Shown here: positions 43,578-53,454 of the stretch, piece after piece
How positions within the stretch are numbered: the first letter of the stretch is position 1
Layout of the letters: every line of letters begins with the position of its first letter
DNA from: Tissierella creatinini
GTDB lineage: Bacteria; Bacillota; Clostridia; Tissierellales; Tissierellaceae
Length of the DNA: 64,000 nt
Direction of reading: 5' to 3'
Assembly (NCBI GenBank): GCA_005046945.1
Contig: SUSS01000003.1
Span: 62,001-126,000, forward strand
Position numbers and translations under genes: made by a program
Notes under the pieces: model-generated
Told to the model about the DNA's origin: nothing
Seen by the model: only the letters and a program-made list of their open reading frames with translations
Databases searched by the model: none

Positions 43578-43767
43578 AATATCCCCCATTTGCTATTATT
43601 TTATTAAAAATTCAATGCACTATTGTGTAATGTAGGAAATCTTTACACCATTATTTAGATAATAACACTAATTTACCCTATATTCAACAAAAATCTACCT
43701 ACAAACGTTGAATTGTCGAAATTTATTGAAGATTTAACAAACACCCATAAAGGCATTTTAGTCTTTC

Positions 43768-44811
43768 CTATCCTCCCATGGTTGACCTTCTTTTGAAAAT
43801 TGTAAAGGGGGTGATTATTCTGCTTCCTCTTACTCCCCTTTCTATAGCATCTATTAAGAGTTCCATTGCCTTACTTCCAAGCTCTACTGAATTTATATCT
43901 ACTGAGGTAAGAGGAATGTTCCCATATTTGGAGAGGATACTATTATTAAAGCTTGCTATTGCTATATCTTCCGGGACCTTGATTCCTAATTCTTCAATAG
44001 CCATCAGGGCTCCGTATGCTACTAAATCATCTGCAACAATGATTCCATCAGGCATATCTTTCATATTAGCTATAACTTTACCGTATTGGCTTCCGGTCTT
44101 TTCATCAAAGCTTCCCATAAATACTAGGGAAGTATCAAATACCAATCCCTCTTCTTCTATAGCCTTCTTATATCCTTGTATCCTATTTTGTGTCATCGTA
44201 AGATTTTCTTCACCTGCTATTATGGCAATCCTTTTTCTGCCTATGCATATCATATGTTTTGTAAGCTCATAAGTAGCTAATAGATTATCATTGTCTACAT
44301 GGTTTATATTTTCTAAATGTGTGTTGGGAGTTCCTATAAGGGAAAAAGGAAAATCGATGTTATATAGATATTCTATACATTCGTCATCCAATTTGTTGCT
44401 CATGAGAATGATTCCGTCAACCTTTGAGCCTCTAATGAAGTTTTCGATAATCTTAAGCTCACCTTTTTTATCTATATTAGTAGAAATTAATATATCATAA
44501 TTATTCTTAGAAGCAATTTTTGCTATTCCCCTTAAAGCCTCAGGGAAGAATGGATTTAAAAAAACATCTTCAGATGTGGTTGGCAAGATTACCCCTATGG
44601 TTCCCGTCATGTTTTTTGCCAGGGACCTGGCAATGGCATTAGGATAATAGCCCATTTCATCCATTATAGCACGAATTCTTTCAGTTGTAGCCTTGCTTAT
44701 CCTGGGGTTGTTAGAAATTACTCTGGATACAGTTGATGGAGACACCCCTGCTCTTTTTGCCACTTCTTTAATAGTTACCGTACTTTTTTTAATCAAAATC
44801 TCACTTCCCAT
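43768..44811 (-). CDS. LacI-family repressor, probably of the maltodextrin genes
   Basis: A 347-residue regulator. The helix-turn-helix at about 13-35 reads TIKEVAKRAGVSPSTVSRVI; the hinge helix is NAIARSLAK and a periplasmic-binding-protein-like sugar domain follows. It is 23 bases downstream of glgP, in the same direction, so it is the last gene of malQ-glgP-lacI. A LacI-type operator lies upstream of malQ (48709-48723), consistent with autoregulation by a maltodextrin-responsive MalR-like repressor. Confidence 0.88.
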   Translation of the reverse strand: MGSEILIKKSTVTIKEVAKRAGVSPSTVSRVISNNPRISKATTERIRAIMDEMGYYPNAIARSLAKNMTGTIGVILPTTSEDVFLNPFFPEALRGIAKIASKNNYDILISTNIDKKGELKIIENFIRGSKVDGIILMSNKLDDECIEYLYNIDFPFSLIGTPNTHLENINHVDNDNLLATYELTKHMICIGRKRIAIIAGEENLTMTQNRIQGYKKAIEEEGLVFDTSLVFMGSFDEKTGSQYGKVIANMKDMPDGIIVADDLVAYGALMAIEELGIKVPEDIAIASFNNSILSKYGNIPLTSVDINSVELGSKAMELLIDAIERGVRGSRIITPFTIFKRRSTMGG

Positions 44812-44834
44812 TATTTGGTAGGGACACCTTGCTT

Positions 44835-47207
44835 TTATCTAGATACGGGTTCTATCCCCCAAATCTCAGCAGCATACTCTTGAATTGTCCTATCAGAGCT
44901 GAATTTGCCTGCATTCACTATATTCATCCAGCATTTCTTAGCCCATCCTAGGCGATCCTTATAGGCTTTATCTACTTTTTCTTGAGCATCCCTATAGCTT
45001 TCAAAGTCCTTCAATATATAGTAATTATCAGCCCTATGCCAGTATTCCCCCTTTAGCAGGGAGTCATAAAGCTCCCGATATACACCACTACCCAAATCAT
45101 TAAATGTCCCATTTATAAGACTGTCAACAGCTCTTTTAAGTCCCGGTATCGAATTGTATATGTCATATGGATTATATGAACTTTCTATTTGTGCTATATC
45201 TTCTACCCTAAGTCCAAATATGAAGTTGTTTTCCTCCCCTGACTCCTGAACTATTTCTATATTTGCTCCATCGTAAGTCCCTAATGTAGGTCCACCATTT
45301 AACATGAACTTCATATTTCCGGTACCACTGGCTTCTTTTCCTGCTGTAGATAACTGCTCGGAGACATCTGCTGCCGGGAATAATCTTTCTGCATATGACA
45401 CCTTATAATTTGCTATGAATACCACCTTTAACTTCCCATTTACATCAGAATCCTTATTTATTAACTGTGACATATCGTTTATAAACTTAATTACAGCCTT
45501 TGCTCTAAAATATCCAGGAGCAGCCTTAGCACCGAAGATAAAAGTTCTAGGTACCATATCCAAATTAGGATCTTCTTTTAATCTATAATATAGGTCCAAT
45601 ATATGAAGAGCATTTAATAACTGTCTCTTATATTCGTGCATTCTCTTTATCTGCATATCGAAAATGGAACATGGATCTATATCTGCACCATCATGCTTCT
45701 TAATATATTCAGCAAGTTGATTCTTTTTTTCTTGCTTTATGCTTAAGAATCTCTTTAGGATATTTTCATCAGATGAATATTTTTCAAGCTTCTTTAACTG
45801 GGATAAATCCTTTATCCAGCTATCTGAGCCTAGAAGCTCAGTTAACAGATTAGACAACTCGGGATTTGACTGCAGAAGCCATCTTCTTTGGGTTATCCCA
45901 TTTGTTTTATTGTTAAATCTATCAGGATATATTTTATACCATTGCTTTAGTTCTCTATCTCTCAACAAATCAGAGTGAATCTTTGCTACCCCATTTATAG
46001 ACTTTGAGCCGTATATAGAAAGATGAGCCATCTTTATATAATCATGTTGAACTATTTCGTACTGGTATGCATCCCCATCATAAATTCCCATTTTCCCAAG
46101 CTCATCCATTAGTTGGTTGTTGATTCTTGAAATTATGTCAAATATATTAGGTAATAAGGCTTTATAAAGTCTCACAGGCCATTGCTCCAGAGCCTCTGCC
46201 AAGAGGGTATGATTAGTGTATCCAAATGTATTGACGACAATATCCCAGGCCTCTTCCCAGCTTATATTTTCCAATTGGGTCAAAATCCTCATAAGCTCAG
46301 GTATTGCAACTGCAGGATGGGTATCGTTTAACTGTATGGCATGAAGCTTTGGAAATTCATTGAAGCTATCATGATTTTTCTTGAAATTTCTAACTATATC
46401 CTGTAAGGATGCAGAAACAAAGAAATATTGTTGTTTAAGTCTTAGTAGCTTTCCTTCATCATTGGAATCATTCGGATAAAGGACCTTTCCTATGTTTTCC
46501 GCCTCATTTTTCTCCTTAACTGCAAGATCATAGTTTTGATCGTTAAAGGCCTTGAAGTTGAAGACTTCCAATGGTTCTGCAGTCCATAACCTTAAAGTAT
46601 TGATGGTTTCTTGGTTGTATCCGATTATTGGCGTATCATAGGGTACAGCGTATATATCCCCACTTGAAAAGCTTACTTTTACTTTTTCATCCTCTTTTCT
46701 TATGGACCATGGATCTCCATACTCTAGCCAATTGTCTGCCAACTCTACCTGAAATCCATCTTTGAATTCCTGCTTAAAGATTCCAAAGGAATATCTGATT
46801 CCATAACCTGTTAGGGGGTAATTAAGAGTTGCTGCACTATCCAAGAAACATGCTGCTAATCTTCCAAGACCCCCATTGCCCAAAGCTGCATCCTCTTCAG
46901 CCTCTTCAATATCATTATAATCTATTCCAAGGTCTTTTAACAAATCTTCAGTTTTTTCCTTAAGCCTCATATTTATTAAATTGTTAGATAAGGCTCTACC
47001 CATTAAGTATTCAGAGGATAAATAATAGGCCCTTTTCTTACCATTGAACTTCTTTTCTGATTCTCTCCAAGCAGGTACTATTTCCTCCATAATTGCCTTT
47101 GAAAGGCATATGTGCTTCTCTTTAATTCCACACTCCTCCAGGTTCTTCCCAAAGCTAGTTAGAGAATACCTATGCATACTCGTTTTTATTCTATCTTTAT
47201 ACTCCAT
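44835..47207 (-). CDS. glgP: Glycogen/maltodextrin phosphorylase
   Basis: A 790-residue family 35 phosphorylase releasing glucose 1-phosphate from alpha-1,4-glucans. The pyridoxal phosphate lysine is Lys633 in EASGTGNMKFMLNGG. LGNGGLGRLAACFLDS near 105-120 and the catalytic region KRMHEYKRQLLN are present. No glycogen synthesis genes are nearby; with malQ upstream, maltodextrin use is more likely than glycogen turnover. GGAGGT precedes the ATG. Confidence 0.96.
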   Translation of the reverse strand: MEYKDRIKTSMHRYSLTSFGKNLEECGIKEKHICLSKAIMEEIVPAWRESEKKFNGKKRAYYLSSEYLMGRALSNNLINMRLKEKTEDLLKDLGIDYNDIEEAEEDAALGNGGLGRLAACFLDSAATLNYPLTGYGIRYSFGIFKQEFKDGFQVELADNWLEYGDPWSIRKEDEKVKVSFSSGDIYAVPYDTPIIGYNQETINTLRLWTAEPLEVFNFKAFNDQNYDLAVKEKNEAENIGKVLYPNDSNDEGKLLRLKQQYFFVSASLQDIVRNFKKNHDSFNEFPKLHAIQLNDTHPAVAIPELMRILTQLENISWEEAWDIVVNTFGYTNHTLLAEALEQWPVRLYKALLPNIFDIISRINNQLMDELGKMGIYDGDAYQYEIVQHDYIKMAHLSIYGSKSINGVAKIHSDLLRDRELKQWYKIYPDRFNNKTNGITQRRWLLQSNPELSNLLTELLGSDSWIKDLSQLKKLEKYSSDENILKRFLSIKQEKKNQLAEYIKKHDGADIDPCSIFDMQIKRMHEYKRQLLNALHILDLYYRLKEDPNLDMVPRTFIFGAKAAPGYFRAKAVIKFINDMSQLINKDSDVNGKLKVVFIANYKVSYAERLFPAADVSEQLSTAGKEASGTGNMKFMLNGGPTLGTYDGANIEIVQESGEENNFIFGLRVEDIAQIESSYNPYDIYNSIPGLKRAVDSLINGTFNDLGSGVYRELYDSLLKGEYWHRADNYYILKDFESYRDAQEKVDKAYKDRLGWAKKCWMNIVNAGKFSSDRTIQEYAAEIWGIEPVSR

Positions 47208-47211
47208 AATA

Positions 47212-48690
47212 TTACCTCCTATAAACAGACGTTAGGTTTGCAATTCTTTCTGCCAGACTATCGGTCAATAAGGACTCTGTAACCCTCCAAGTCCAGTTTT
47301 TTCCCATGGTTGAAGGCTCATTCATCCTTGATTCTTCCCCAAGGCCTAGGAAATCCTGAAGCTGACCAATGGCTAAATTCGCTGGTGATGCCCACGCACC
47401 TCTTAACAAACCCCAATTAAGACCCTCATTTTCATCTAATTTAAAATACTCCACTGCAAATTCATATTCCTTTATTGGTGCTGTTTCAAACCAAGCCATG
47501 GCAGGATGATTATCATGGGTCCCAATATATACTACACAATTCTTATCATAATTATGTGGCATAAAATGACTATCGCCCTTAGTATCGAAGGCAAATTGCA
47601 GTATCTTCATATTTGGAAATCTTGTATCTTCTAATAGCTTACCAAGACCTTCTGAATAGACGCCTAAATCTTCAGCAATTATATCCAAGTCTCCAAGACT
47701 TTCTTTCACTTTATTAAACAGCTTTATACCAGGACCTTCCTTCCACTTTCCATTGACTGCGGTCTTATCTCCATACTTCACTTCCCAATAAGCATCAAAT
47801 CCTCTAAAGTGATCTATTCTCAAAGTATCATACAGTCTAAAACCATGTCTAATTCTTTTTATCCACCAATCAAAACCAGTAGCCTCCAAATAGTCCCAAT
47901 CGTAAATAGGGTTCCCCCATAATTGCCCTGTATCAGAGAATGCATCCGGAGGAACACCTGCTATGGTCTTTGGTACTAAGTTTTCATCAAATTTAAAATT
48001 TTTGGGATTTGTCCAGCAATCAGCACTGTCTTCTGCTACATATATTGGAAGGTCGCCAATAATCTTTATACCATGCTTATTAGCATAACTTTTAAGTCTA
48101 TTCCATTGAGCATAGAAATAATACTGAGTGAAAACCCAGAAAAAGATTTCATCTTCATTATTCTTTTCAAATTCCATTACCATAGGAGAATTAAATGTTC
48201 TATATTCTATAGGCCAATTTTGCCATGAAACACCACTATTTTTAGCCTTTAAAGCCATATACAAAGCAAGACCTCTAAGCCACTCTTTCTCTCTATCATA
48301 GAAGTCTAATAGTTTCTCCTCTAGTATCTCCTTAGCATTATTATATGCTTTCCTTAATAGTGCGGTTTTATTAAAGAATAGTTTTGAATAATCAACCAGA
48401 TTTTGGTTATTGCCCAAATCCGTTTGTAAAATATCATCTTTGCTTAGAAATCCCTCTCTTAGGAATTCATCTATATTTATGAAATAAGGATTCCCCGCAA
48501 ATACTGAAACACTTTGGTAAGGGGAGTCTCCGTAGCCCGTAATACACAAAGGGAGTATTTGCCAGTATTTTTGATTTGCTTTACTTAGAAAATCTACAAA
48601 ATTATATGCTCCAATGCCAAAATCACCAATCCCATATTTACTCGGTAAAGAGGAAATATGCATCAATATTCCACTTGCTCTTTTACCCAT
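47212..48690 (-). CDS. malQ: 4-alpha-glucanotransferase (amylomaltase)
   Basis: A 492-residue family 77 enzyme that transfers maltosyl chains and frees glucose. RASGILMHISSLPSKYGIGD at the start, LRIDHFRGFDAYW with the nucleophile region, IIAEDLG with the acid/base Glu, and GTHDNHPAMAWF with the third acid are typical. The ATG at 48690 follows GGAGG; the upstream ATG at 48714 lies inside the operator. It is the first gene of malQ-glgP-lacI and 4 bases before glgP. Confidence 0.95.
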   Translation of the reverse strand: MGKRASGILMHISSLPSKYGIGDFGIGAYNFVDFLSKANQKYWQILPLCITGYGDSPYQSVSVFAGNPYFINIDEFLREGFLSKDDILQTDLGNNQNLVDYSKLFFNKTALLRKAYNNAKEILEEKLLDFYDREKEWLRGLALYMALKAKNSGVSWQNWPIEYRTFNSPMVMEFEKNNEDEIFFWVFTQYYFYAQWNRLKSYANKHGIKIIGDLPIYVAEDSADCWTNPKNFKFDENLVPKTIAGVPPDAFSDTGQLWGNPIYDWDYLEATGFDWWIKRIRHGFRLYDTLRIDHFRGFDAYWEVKYGDKTAVNGKWKEGPGIKLFNKVKESLGDLDIIAEDLGVYSEGLGKLLEDTRFPNMKILQFAFDTKGDSHFMPHNYDKNCVVYIGTHDNHPAMAWFETAPIKEYEFAVEYFKLDENEGLNWGLLRGAWASPANLAIGQLQDFLGLGEESRMNEPSTMGKNWTWRVTESLLTDSLAERIANLTSVYRR

Positions 48691-48708
48691 TATATACCTC
48701 CATGACTT

Positions 48709-48723
48709 GTGCAACCGTTTGTA
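48709..48723 (-). promoter_or_regulatory. LacI-type operator upstream of malQ
   Basis: On the minus strand TACAAACGGTTGCAC is a near-palindrome with a central CG, the usual LacI/GalR operator form. A TATAAT lies about 13 bases upstream, so the site overlaps the expected transcription start, where a repressor would block. Confidence 0.6.
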
Positions 48724-48769
48724 TATTAATAGTTATTATATACCCCAGTAAAGCTTTTGGAAACAAACA

Positions 48770-48803
48770 AAAAAACAAACCAAGGTTATATATACCCTTG
48801 GTT
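48770..48803 (-). terminator. Terminator of the liv operon
   Basis: AACCAAGG and CCTTGGTT pair directly after the livF stop codon, followed on the minus strand by a TTGTTTTTTTG run. It separates the liv operon from malQ. Confidence 0.85.
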
Positions 48804-49511
48804 TTAGCCTTCTAGATAAGCCTTTCTTACTGATTCATCCTTTAACAGGTCTTTAGCTTTTCCTTCAAGCTCAATTTCACCCGTTCTTATAATATATGCC
48901 CTATCGGCAATCTTTAATGCCATATTGGCATTCTGCTCTACTAAAAGTACTGTAGTTCCTGATTTATTTATGGTTTTGATAATATTAAAAATCTCATTAA
49001 CGATAATCGGTGCTAAACCCATACTTGGTTCGTCTAATAATATAAGCTTAGGCCTTGACATCAAGCCTCTGGCTATGGCAAGCATCTGTTGTTCTCCACC
49101 AGATAAGGTTCCTGCAAGTTGCTCGCGTCTTTCTTTTAAAATAGGAAAATAGGTATAGGCCTTTTCAATATCCTCAGCGATTTCAGTCTTGTTATTTTTT
49201 GTAAATGCTCCCATTTCCAAGTTTTCTAATACGCTCATAGTTGAGAATATTCTTCTACCCTCTGGCACATGAACGATACCTTTTTTTACTATCTCAGGAG
49301 CGCTAAGGTTATAGATGCTTTTACCATCAAAAATAACTTCTCCTGTCCTTGGCTTTAATAGCCCTGAAATAGTCTTAAGAGTAGTAGACTTACCAGCACC
49401 ATTTGCTCCTATCAGTGTAACTATCTCACCTTTATCTATATTTACATTTAAGGACTTAAGGGCATGGATAGCACCATAATATACGTTTAAATTTTTCAAT
49501 TCTAACATCAT
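48804..49511 (-). CDS. livF: Branched-chain amino acid ABC transporter ATPase LivF
   Basis: A 235-residue ABC ATPase of the LivF type. Walker A GANGAGKST near 34-42, signature LSGGEQQM near 136, Walker B LILLDEPS and the LivF-specific SMGLAPIIV are clear. Its start overlaps the livG stop as TAATG. It works as a pair with LivG. Confidence 0.94.
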   Translation of the reverse strand: MMLELKNLNVYYGAIHALKSLNVNIDKGEIVTLIGANGAGKSTTLKTISGLLKPRTGEVIFDGKSIYNLSAPEIVKKGIVHVPEGRRIFSTMSVLENLEMGAFTKNNKTEIAEDIEKAYTYFPILKERREQLAGTLSGGEQQMLAIARGLMSRPKLILLDEPSMGLAPIIVNEIFNIIKTINKSGTTVLLVEQNANMALKIADRAYIIRTGEIELEGKAKDLLKDESVRKAYLEG

Positions 49512-50287
49512 TAATTTGCATCCTCCCCTAAATAAGCCTTTATTACTCTCTCATTCTTCTGTATCTCGTCAGGAAGGCCACTAGCTATAAGGTGGCCATA
49601 GTCGAATACAAATAATCTTTCGCAGATATTCATAACAAGACTCATATCGTGTTCTATCAATATGATTGTTAAATCAAAGGTCTTTCTAATCCACTTAATT
49701 AGCTCTGTTAATTCAGCCGTCTCTTTTGGATTCATACCTGCAGCTGGTTCATCTAAGAGTAAAAGTTTAGGATTCGCTGCTAAAGCCCTAGCAATTTCCA
49801 ATCTCCTTTGGTCTCCATAAGCAAGGTTTCTTGCAAATGCATCCTTCTTATCAATAAGATTAAACTTCTCCAAAAGCTTTAAGGCCTTATCATGTGTTTC
49901 CTCTTCTTCTTTATAAAAGGAAGGAAGTCTGAAGAAAGATGATGCCACAGAATAATTCATGCCATTATGAAAGCCTATTAGAACATTCTCTAAAACAGTC
50001 ATATTTTGAAACAATCTAATATTTTGAAAGGTTCTTGCTACTCCAAAACCCGTCATCTTATGAGGTTTGAAATCCTTTGACGTAACCTTGGAGTTTAAAT
50101 CATATTCTATTTCACCTTCAGTAGGAGTATAAATTCCGGTTAATAAGTTAAAGAAGGTGGTTTTACCTGCACCATTAGGCCCAATCAGCCCAATGATTTC
50201 GCCCTCTTCAACATTCAAACTTACATCGGTTACTGCCTTAATACCACCGAAAGCTCTTGATAGGTTACTAACCTTTAGAACTGACAT
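49511..50287 (-). CDS. livG: Branched-chain amino acid ABC transporter ATPase LivG
   Basis: A 258-residue ABC ATPase. Walker A GPNGAGKTT near 36-44, GVARTFQNIRLFQNMTVLEN, Walker B LLLLDEPAAGMNPKE and the switch IEHDMSLVM are typical of LivG. The start overlaps livM by 20 bases and the end overlaps livF by one base. Confidence 0.94.
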   Translation of the reverse strand: MSVLKVSNLSRAFGGIKAVTDVSLNVEEGEIIGLIGPNGAGKTTFFNLLTGIYTPTEGEIEYDLNSKVTSKDFKPHKMTGFGVARTFQNIRLFQNMTVLENVLIGFHNGMNYSVASSFFRLPSFYKEEEETHDKALKLLEKFNLIDKKDAFARNLAYGDQRRLEIARALAANPKLLLLDEPAAGMNPKETAELTELIKWIRKTFDLTIILIEHDMSLVMNICERLFVFDYGHLIASGLPDEIQKNERVIKAYLGEDAN

Positions 50288-51215
50288 TGCCTTTGACCCC
50301 CTTCTTAAATATTTTAAACTCAGACTTACCCATTAATCCTGTAGGTTTGTAAACCATTATTAAGAATAGAATCACCGCATATATTACCATTCTTAAATCC
50401 GGAATACTTTGTAGGAATGATGATATAACCGATAGTACTATTGCACCTACAATAGACCCTGTAATAGATCCCATACCTCCAAATACAACTATTACTAATA
50501 TATCAATTGATTTCATAAATCCAAAGGAATCAGGTTTTATGAAATAGAAATAATTTGCATATAAAGCTCCTGCTATACCTGCAAAGAAAGCACCAATTGC
50601 AAAGGCTAAAACTTTATAATACGTAGTGTTTATACCCATTGCCTCTGCTGCTATTTCATTTTCTCTAATGGATATACATGCTCTTCCATGATAGGATTTT
50701 ATAAAATTGCTAATCAATAACACTGTTATTACAGTTATTACAAAAAGCCAAGTCCAATTTGTATATTGTGGAATATCATTAAATCCAATTGCTCCACCAA
50801 TATAATCTATATTAAGGGCTAAAATTCTTACTATTTCTCCAAATCCGAGAGTTGCTATCGCAAGATAATCTCCCTTAAGCCTTAAGGTAGGAATCCCTAT
50901 TATAATACCTGCTACTGCAGCAGCTATACCTGCTGCAATGATAGCAACAATGAAGGGTTGTCCAAGCTTTGCAGTAAAAATTGCAGATACATAAGCCCCA
51001 ATTGCCATAAAGGCAGCATGACCTAAGGTAAACTGACCTGTAAATCCGGTTATTAGGTTTAAGGAGACCGCTAAAATAATATTTATACCTATTATTATCA
51101 TATTAAGTTGAATATAGGAGTCTATGATTCCGTTAGAGATTAAAACTTGTCCAATTATATAAGCTGCAATCAAGGCAGCTATTGCAATAATACTTTTCTT
51201 ATTAAAACCTTTCAT
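50268..51215 (-). CDS. livM: Branched-chain amino acid ABC transporter permease LivM
   Basis: A 315-residue permease with about ten membrane helices. ITGFTGQFTLGHAAFMAIGAY near 55-75 (shown here to 20 residues: TGFTGQFTLGHAAFMAIGAY) and GFGEIVRILALN are LivM signatures, and FGGMGSITGSIVGA lies near the end. It is 12 bases after livH. Confidence 0.94.
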   Translation of the reverse strand: MKGFNKKSIIAIAALIAAYIIGQVLISNGIIDSYIQLNMIIIGINIILAVSLNLITGFTGQFTLGHAAFMAIGAYVSAIFTAKLGQPFIVAIIAAGIAAAVAGIIIGIPTLRLKGDYLAIATLGFGEIVRILALNIDYIGGAIGFNDIPQYTNWTWLFVITVITVLLISNFIKSYHGRACISIRENEIAAEAMGINTTYYKVLAFAIGAFFAGIAGALYANYFYFIKPDSFGFMKSIDILVIVVFGGMGSITGSIVGAIVLSVISSFLQSIPDLRMVIYAVILFLIMVYKPTGLMGKSEFKIFKKGVKGNVSSKG

Positions 51216-51227
51216 TTAAGCCTCCTC

Positions 51228-52112
51228 CTATACCTTTTCCTTTAAGTTTTTCCCCAACAGGCCAGTAGGCTTAACAAGAAGTATTACTATAAGGATTGCA
51301 AAAGCTACAGCATCCTTGTAGACTGAACCACCAAAAGCACTAACCAATGTTTCTGTTATACCGAGGAAAAAACCTCCAAAAACTGCTCCAGGTATTAAGC
51401 CAATTCCGCCAAGTACTGCTGCTACGAAGGCTTTCAATCCAGGACCAGCACCCATAAGAGGATTGATTGTATTATAATAAATACCGACAAGAACTCCTGC
51501 CGCTCCTGCTAAAGCTGAACCCATAGCAAATGTGTAGGATATAATCTTATTGACGTTAATACCCATAAGTTCTGCGGCATCTTTATCTAGAGAAACTGCT
51601 CTCATAGCCTTACCGACCTTAGTCTTTTTAACTACAAATTGTAATGTTATCATCAATATTACTGTTATTAAAAAAATATATATATTCTTGGTATCTAGGA
51701 TTACGTTGCCGTTAAAAAGATTCAAACGTTGGCTTTCAAGCACTTGAGGGAATGTTCTGGTCTCAGGACCTACAAAATAAACCATAGTATATTGTAAGAA
51801 TAATGACACACTTATTGCAGTTATCAGAATTGCAATTCTTGTAGAATTTCTCATAGGTTTATATGCAATTTTTTCGATTATCATTCCAAGAATACTGCAG
51901 ACCAACATGGATATCAATAATGATGGAATAAATCCTAAGCCTAGAAAGGTAGTTAATGCATATCCAACAAATGCACCTATCATATATATCTCTCCATGGG
52001 CAAAGTTTATTAAGCTTAATATACCGTATACCATCGTATAGCCTAAGGCTATTAAAGCATAAATACTTCCCAAGGATACGCCATTTATTAATTGTTGTAT
52101 AATTTGTTCCAT
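51228..52112 (-). CDS. livH: Branched-chain amino acid ABC transporter permease LivH
   Basis: A 294-residue permease with about eight helices. LINGVSLGSIYALIALGYTM, GILSLINFAHGEIYMIGAF and AAVLGGIGLIPGAVFGG are LivH signatures. It follows livK after a 77-base gap with a long hairpin. Confidence 0.94.
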   Translation of the reverse strand: MEQIIQQLINGVSLGSIYALIALGYTMVYGILSLINFAHGEIYMIGAFVGYALTTFLGLGFIPSLLISMLVCSILGMIIEKIAYKPMRNSTRIAILITAISVSLFLQYTMVYFVGPETRTFPQVLESQRLNLFNGNVILDTKNIYIFLITVILMITLQFVVKKTKVGKAMRAVSLDKDAAELMGINVNKIISYTFAMGSALAGAAGVLVGIYYNTINPLMGAGPGLKAFVAAVLGGIGLIPGAVFGGFFLGITETLVSAFGGSVYKDAVAFAILIVILLVKPTGLLGKNLKEKV

Positions 52113-52137
52113 ATCTTGTAAAATTCCTTTCTATTGA

Positions 52138-52175
52138 ACAATGTCTTTAGAGGGTCACCCCTCTAAAGACATTGT
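52138..52175 (-). other. Perfect 17-pair intercistronic hairpin between livK and livH
   Basis: ACAATGTCTTTAGAGGG (52138-52154) and its exact complement (52159-52175) are separated by 4 bases. No T run follows on the minus strand. The position suggests an mRNA stabiliser that keeps the binding-protein message more abundant than the permease message. Confidence 0.75.
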
Positions 52176-52189
52176 CATTCTAACTATTT

Positions 52190-53380
52190 TTACTTAGGAT
52201 CCAACTTCTTCACTACTGTTTTTACTCCATCATTCACACCAATTATTGTAATTGATTTAACAGGATTGTGTTTTTCATCGATTGAAAGAACACCGGTAAC
52301 TCCTTCAAATCCTTCAGTTGCTTCAAGAGCTGCCTTTAATTTTTCTGAATCAGCTTCTCCTGCTCTCTCAAATGCATCCTTTAAGAAATAAACCATGTCA
52401 TATCCTAATGCGTTAAATGAATCTGGTTCTTTACCATATTTAGCTTCGAATGCCTTGTTGAAAGTTACTACATTTTCAGCAGTATCAACTGGTGAATAGT
52501 GATTTGAATAATAAACATCGCTTAACGCTTCTTTTCCTGCTATTTCAAGCAACTTAGGTGACTCATATCCATCGCCTCCAAGGATTGGAGCATTGATACC
52601 AAGTTCTCTAGCTTGTCTTACTATAAGACCAACTTCTTCATAATATCCTGGTACATAAATAACATCAGGATTTTTTGCTTTAATATTAGTTAGTACTGCT
52701 TTAAAATCTGTGTCTCCTGCTGCATATGCTTCTTCACTTACAACTGTTCCGCCACCTGTAGTGAATGTATCTTTGAAAGCTTTTCCAAGGCCTACAGCAT
52801 AGTCACTTGTAGTATCTCCTAGAATTGCTACATTTTTAGTAGCTAAATCTCCAAGAGCAAATTCTGCCATCACAACTCCTTGCATGGAATCATTAAAACA
52901 AGTTTTGAATATATATTCTCTTACATTTCCGTTTGCATCTACTGTAACATCATCTGCTGTAGCTGAAGCGGTAATCAAAGGAATTTTGTTTTGATTAGCA
53001 GCCGGGGAAGCAGCCTTAGTATTTCCTGATGTAGCTGGTCCAAGTAAAGCTAATACTTTATCCCTTGTAGCTAATTTGGTTGATACATTTGCAGCTTCTG
53101 TATCTTCTGATTTATTATCGGCTACTATTACTTCAAATTGCTTTCCTAATACACCGCCAGCAGCATTGATTTCTTCAAAAGCTAACTGTGCACCATCATT
53201 TAAGTTAGTTCCATATGTTGCTACTGCTCCTGAAAGCTCATAGTTAACACCTATTTTTATAGTGTCGCCACCTTCAGAGCCTGTGCTCGTATCTGTACCT
53301 GTACCCCCGCCTGATGTACACCCTGCCAACAAACTTAGTACCAATACTAATGACAGCATTGCCATAAACTTCTTTTTCAA
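52190..53380 (-). CDS. livK: Branched-chain amino acid-binding lipoprotein LivK
   Basis: A 396-residue type I periplasmic-binding-protein lipoprotein. The lipobox LLAGC puts the acylated Cys at 21. IKIGVNYELSGAVATYG, INAAGGVLGKQFEVIVADN and ILGDTTSDYAVGL are typical of leucine/isoleucine/valine-binding proteins. The start is probably TTG at 53380, with GGAG 9 bases upstream; a GTG at 53389 overlaps the ribosome binding site. A leucine-type T-box leader precedes it. Confidence 0.92.
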   Translation of the reverse strand: MKKKFMAMLSLVLVLSLLAGCTSGGGTGTDTSTGSEGGDTIKIGVNYELSGAVATYGTNLNDGAQLAFEEINAAGGVLGKQFEVIVADNKSEDTEAANVSTKLATRDKVLALLGPATSGNTKAASPAANQNKIPLITASATADDVTVDANGNVREYIFKTCFNDSMQGVVMAEFALGDLATKNVAILGDTTSDYAVGLGKAFKDTFTTGGGTVVSEEAYAAGDTDFKAVLTNIKAKNPDVIYVPGYYEEVGLIVRQARELGINAPILGGDGYESPKLLEIAGKEALSDVYYSNHYSPVDTAENVVTFNKAFEAKYGKEPDSFNALGYDMVYFLKDAFERAGEADSEKLKAALEATEGFEGVTGVLSIDEKHNPVKSITIIGVNDGVKTVVKKLDPK

Positions 53381-53454
53381 ATTTAACACTCCTTTAATAT
53401 TTTTTTTGTAATTTTTACTTAATAATTTGACTATGCATCTATGTAGAGGGTAAT

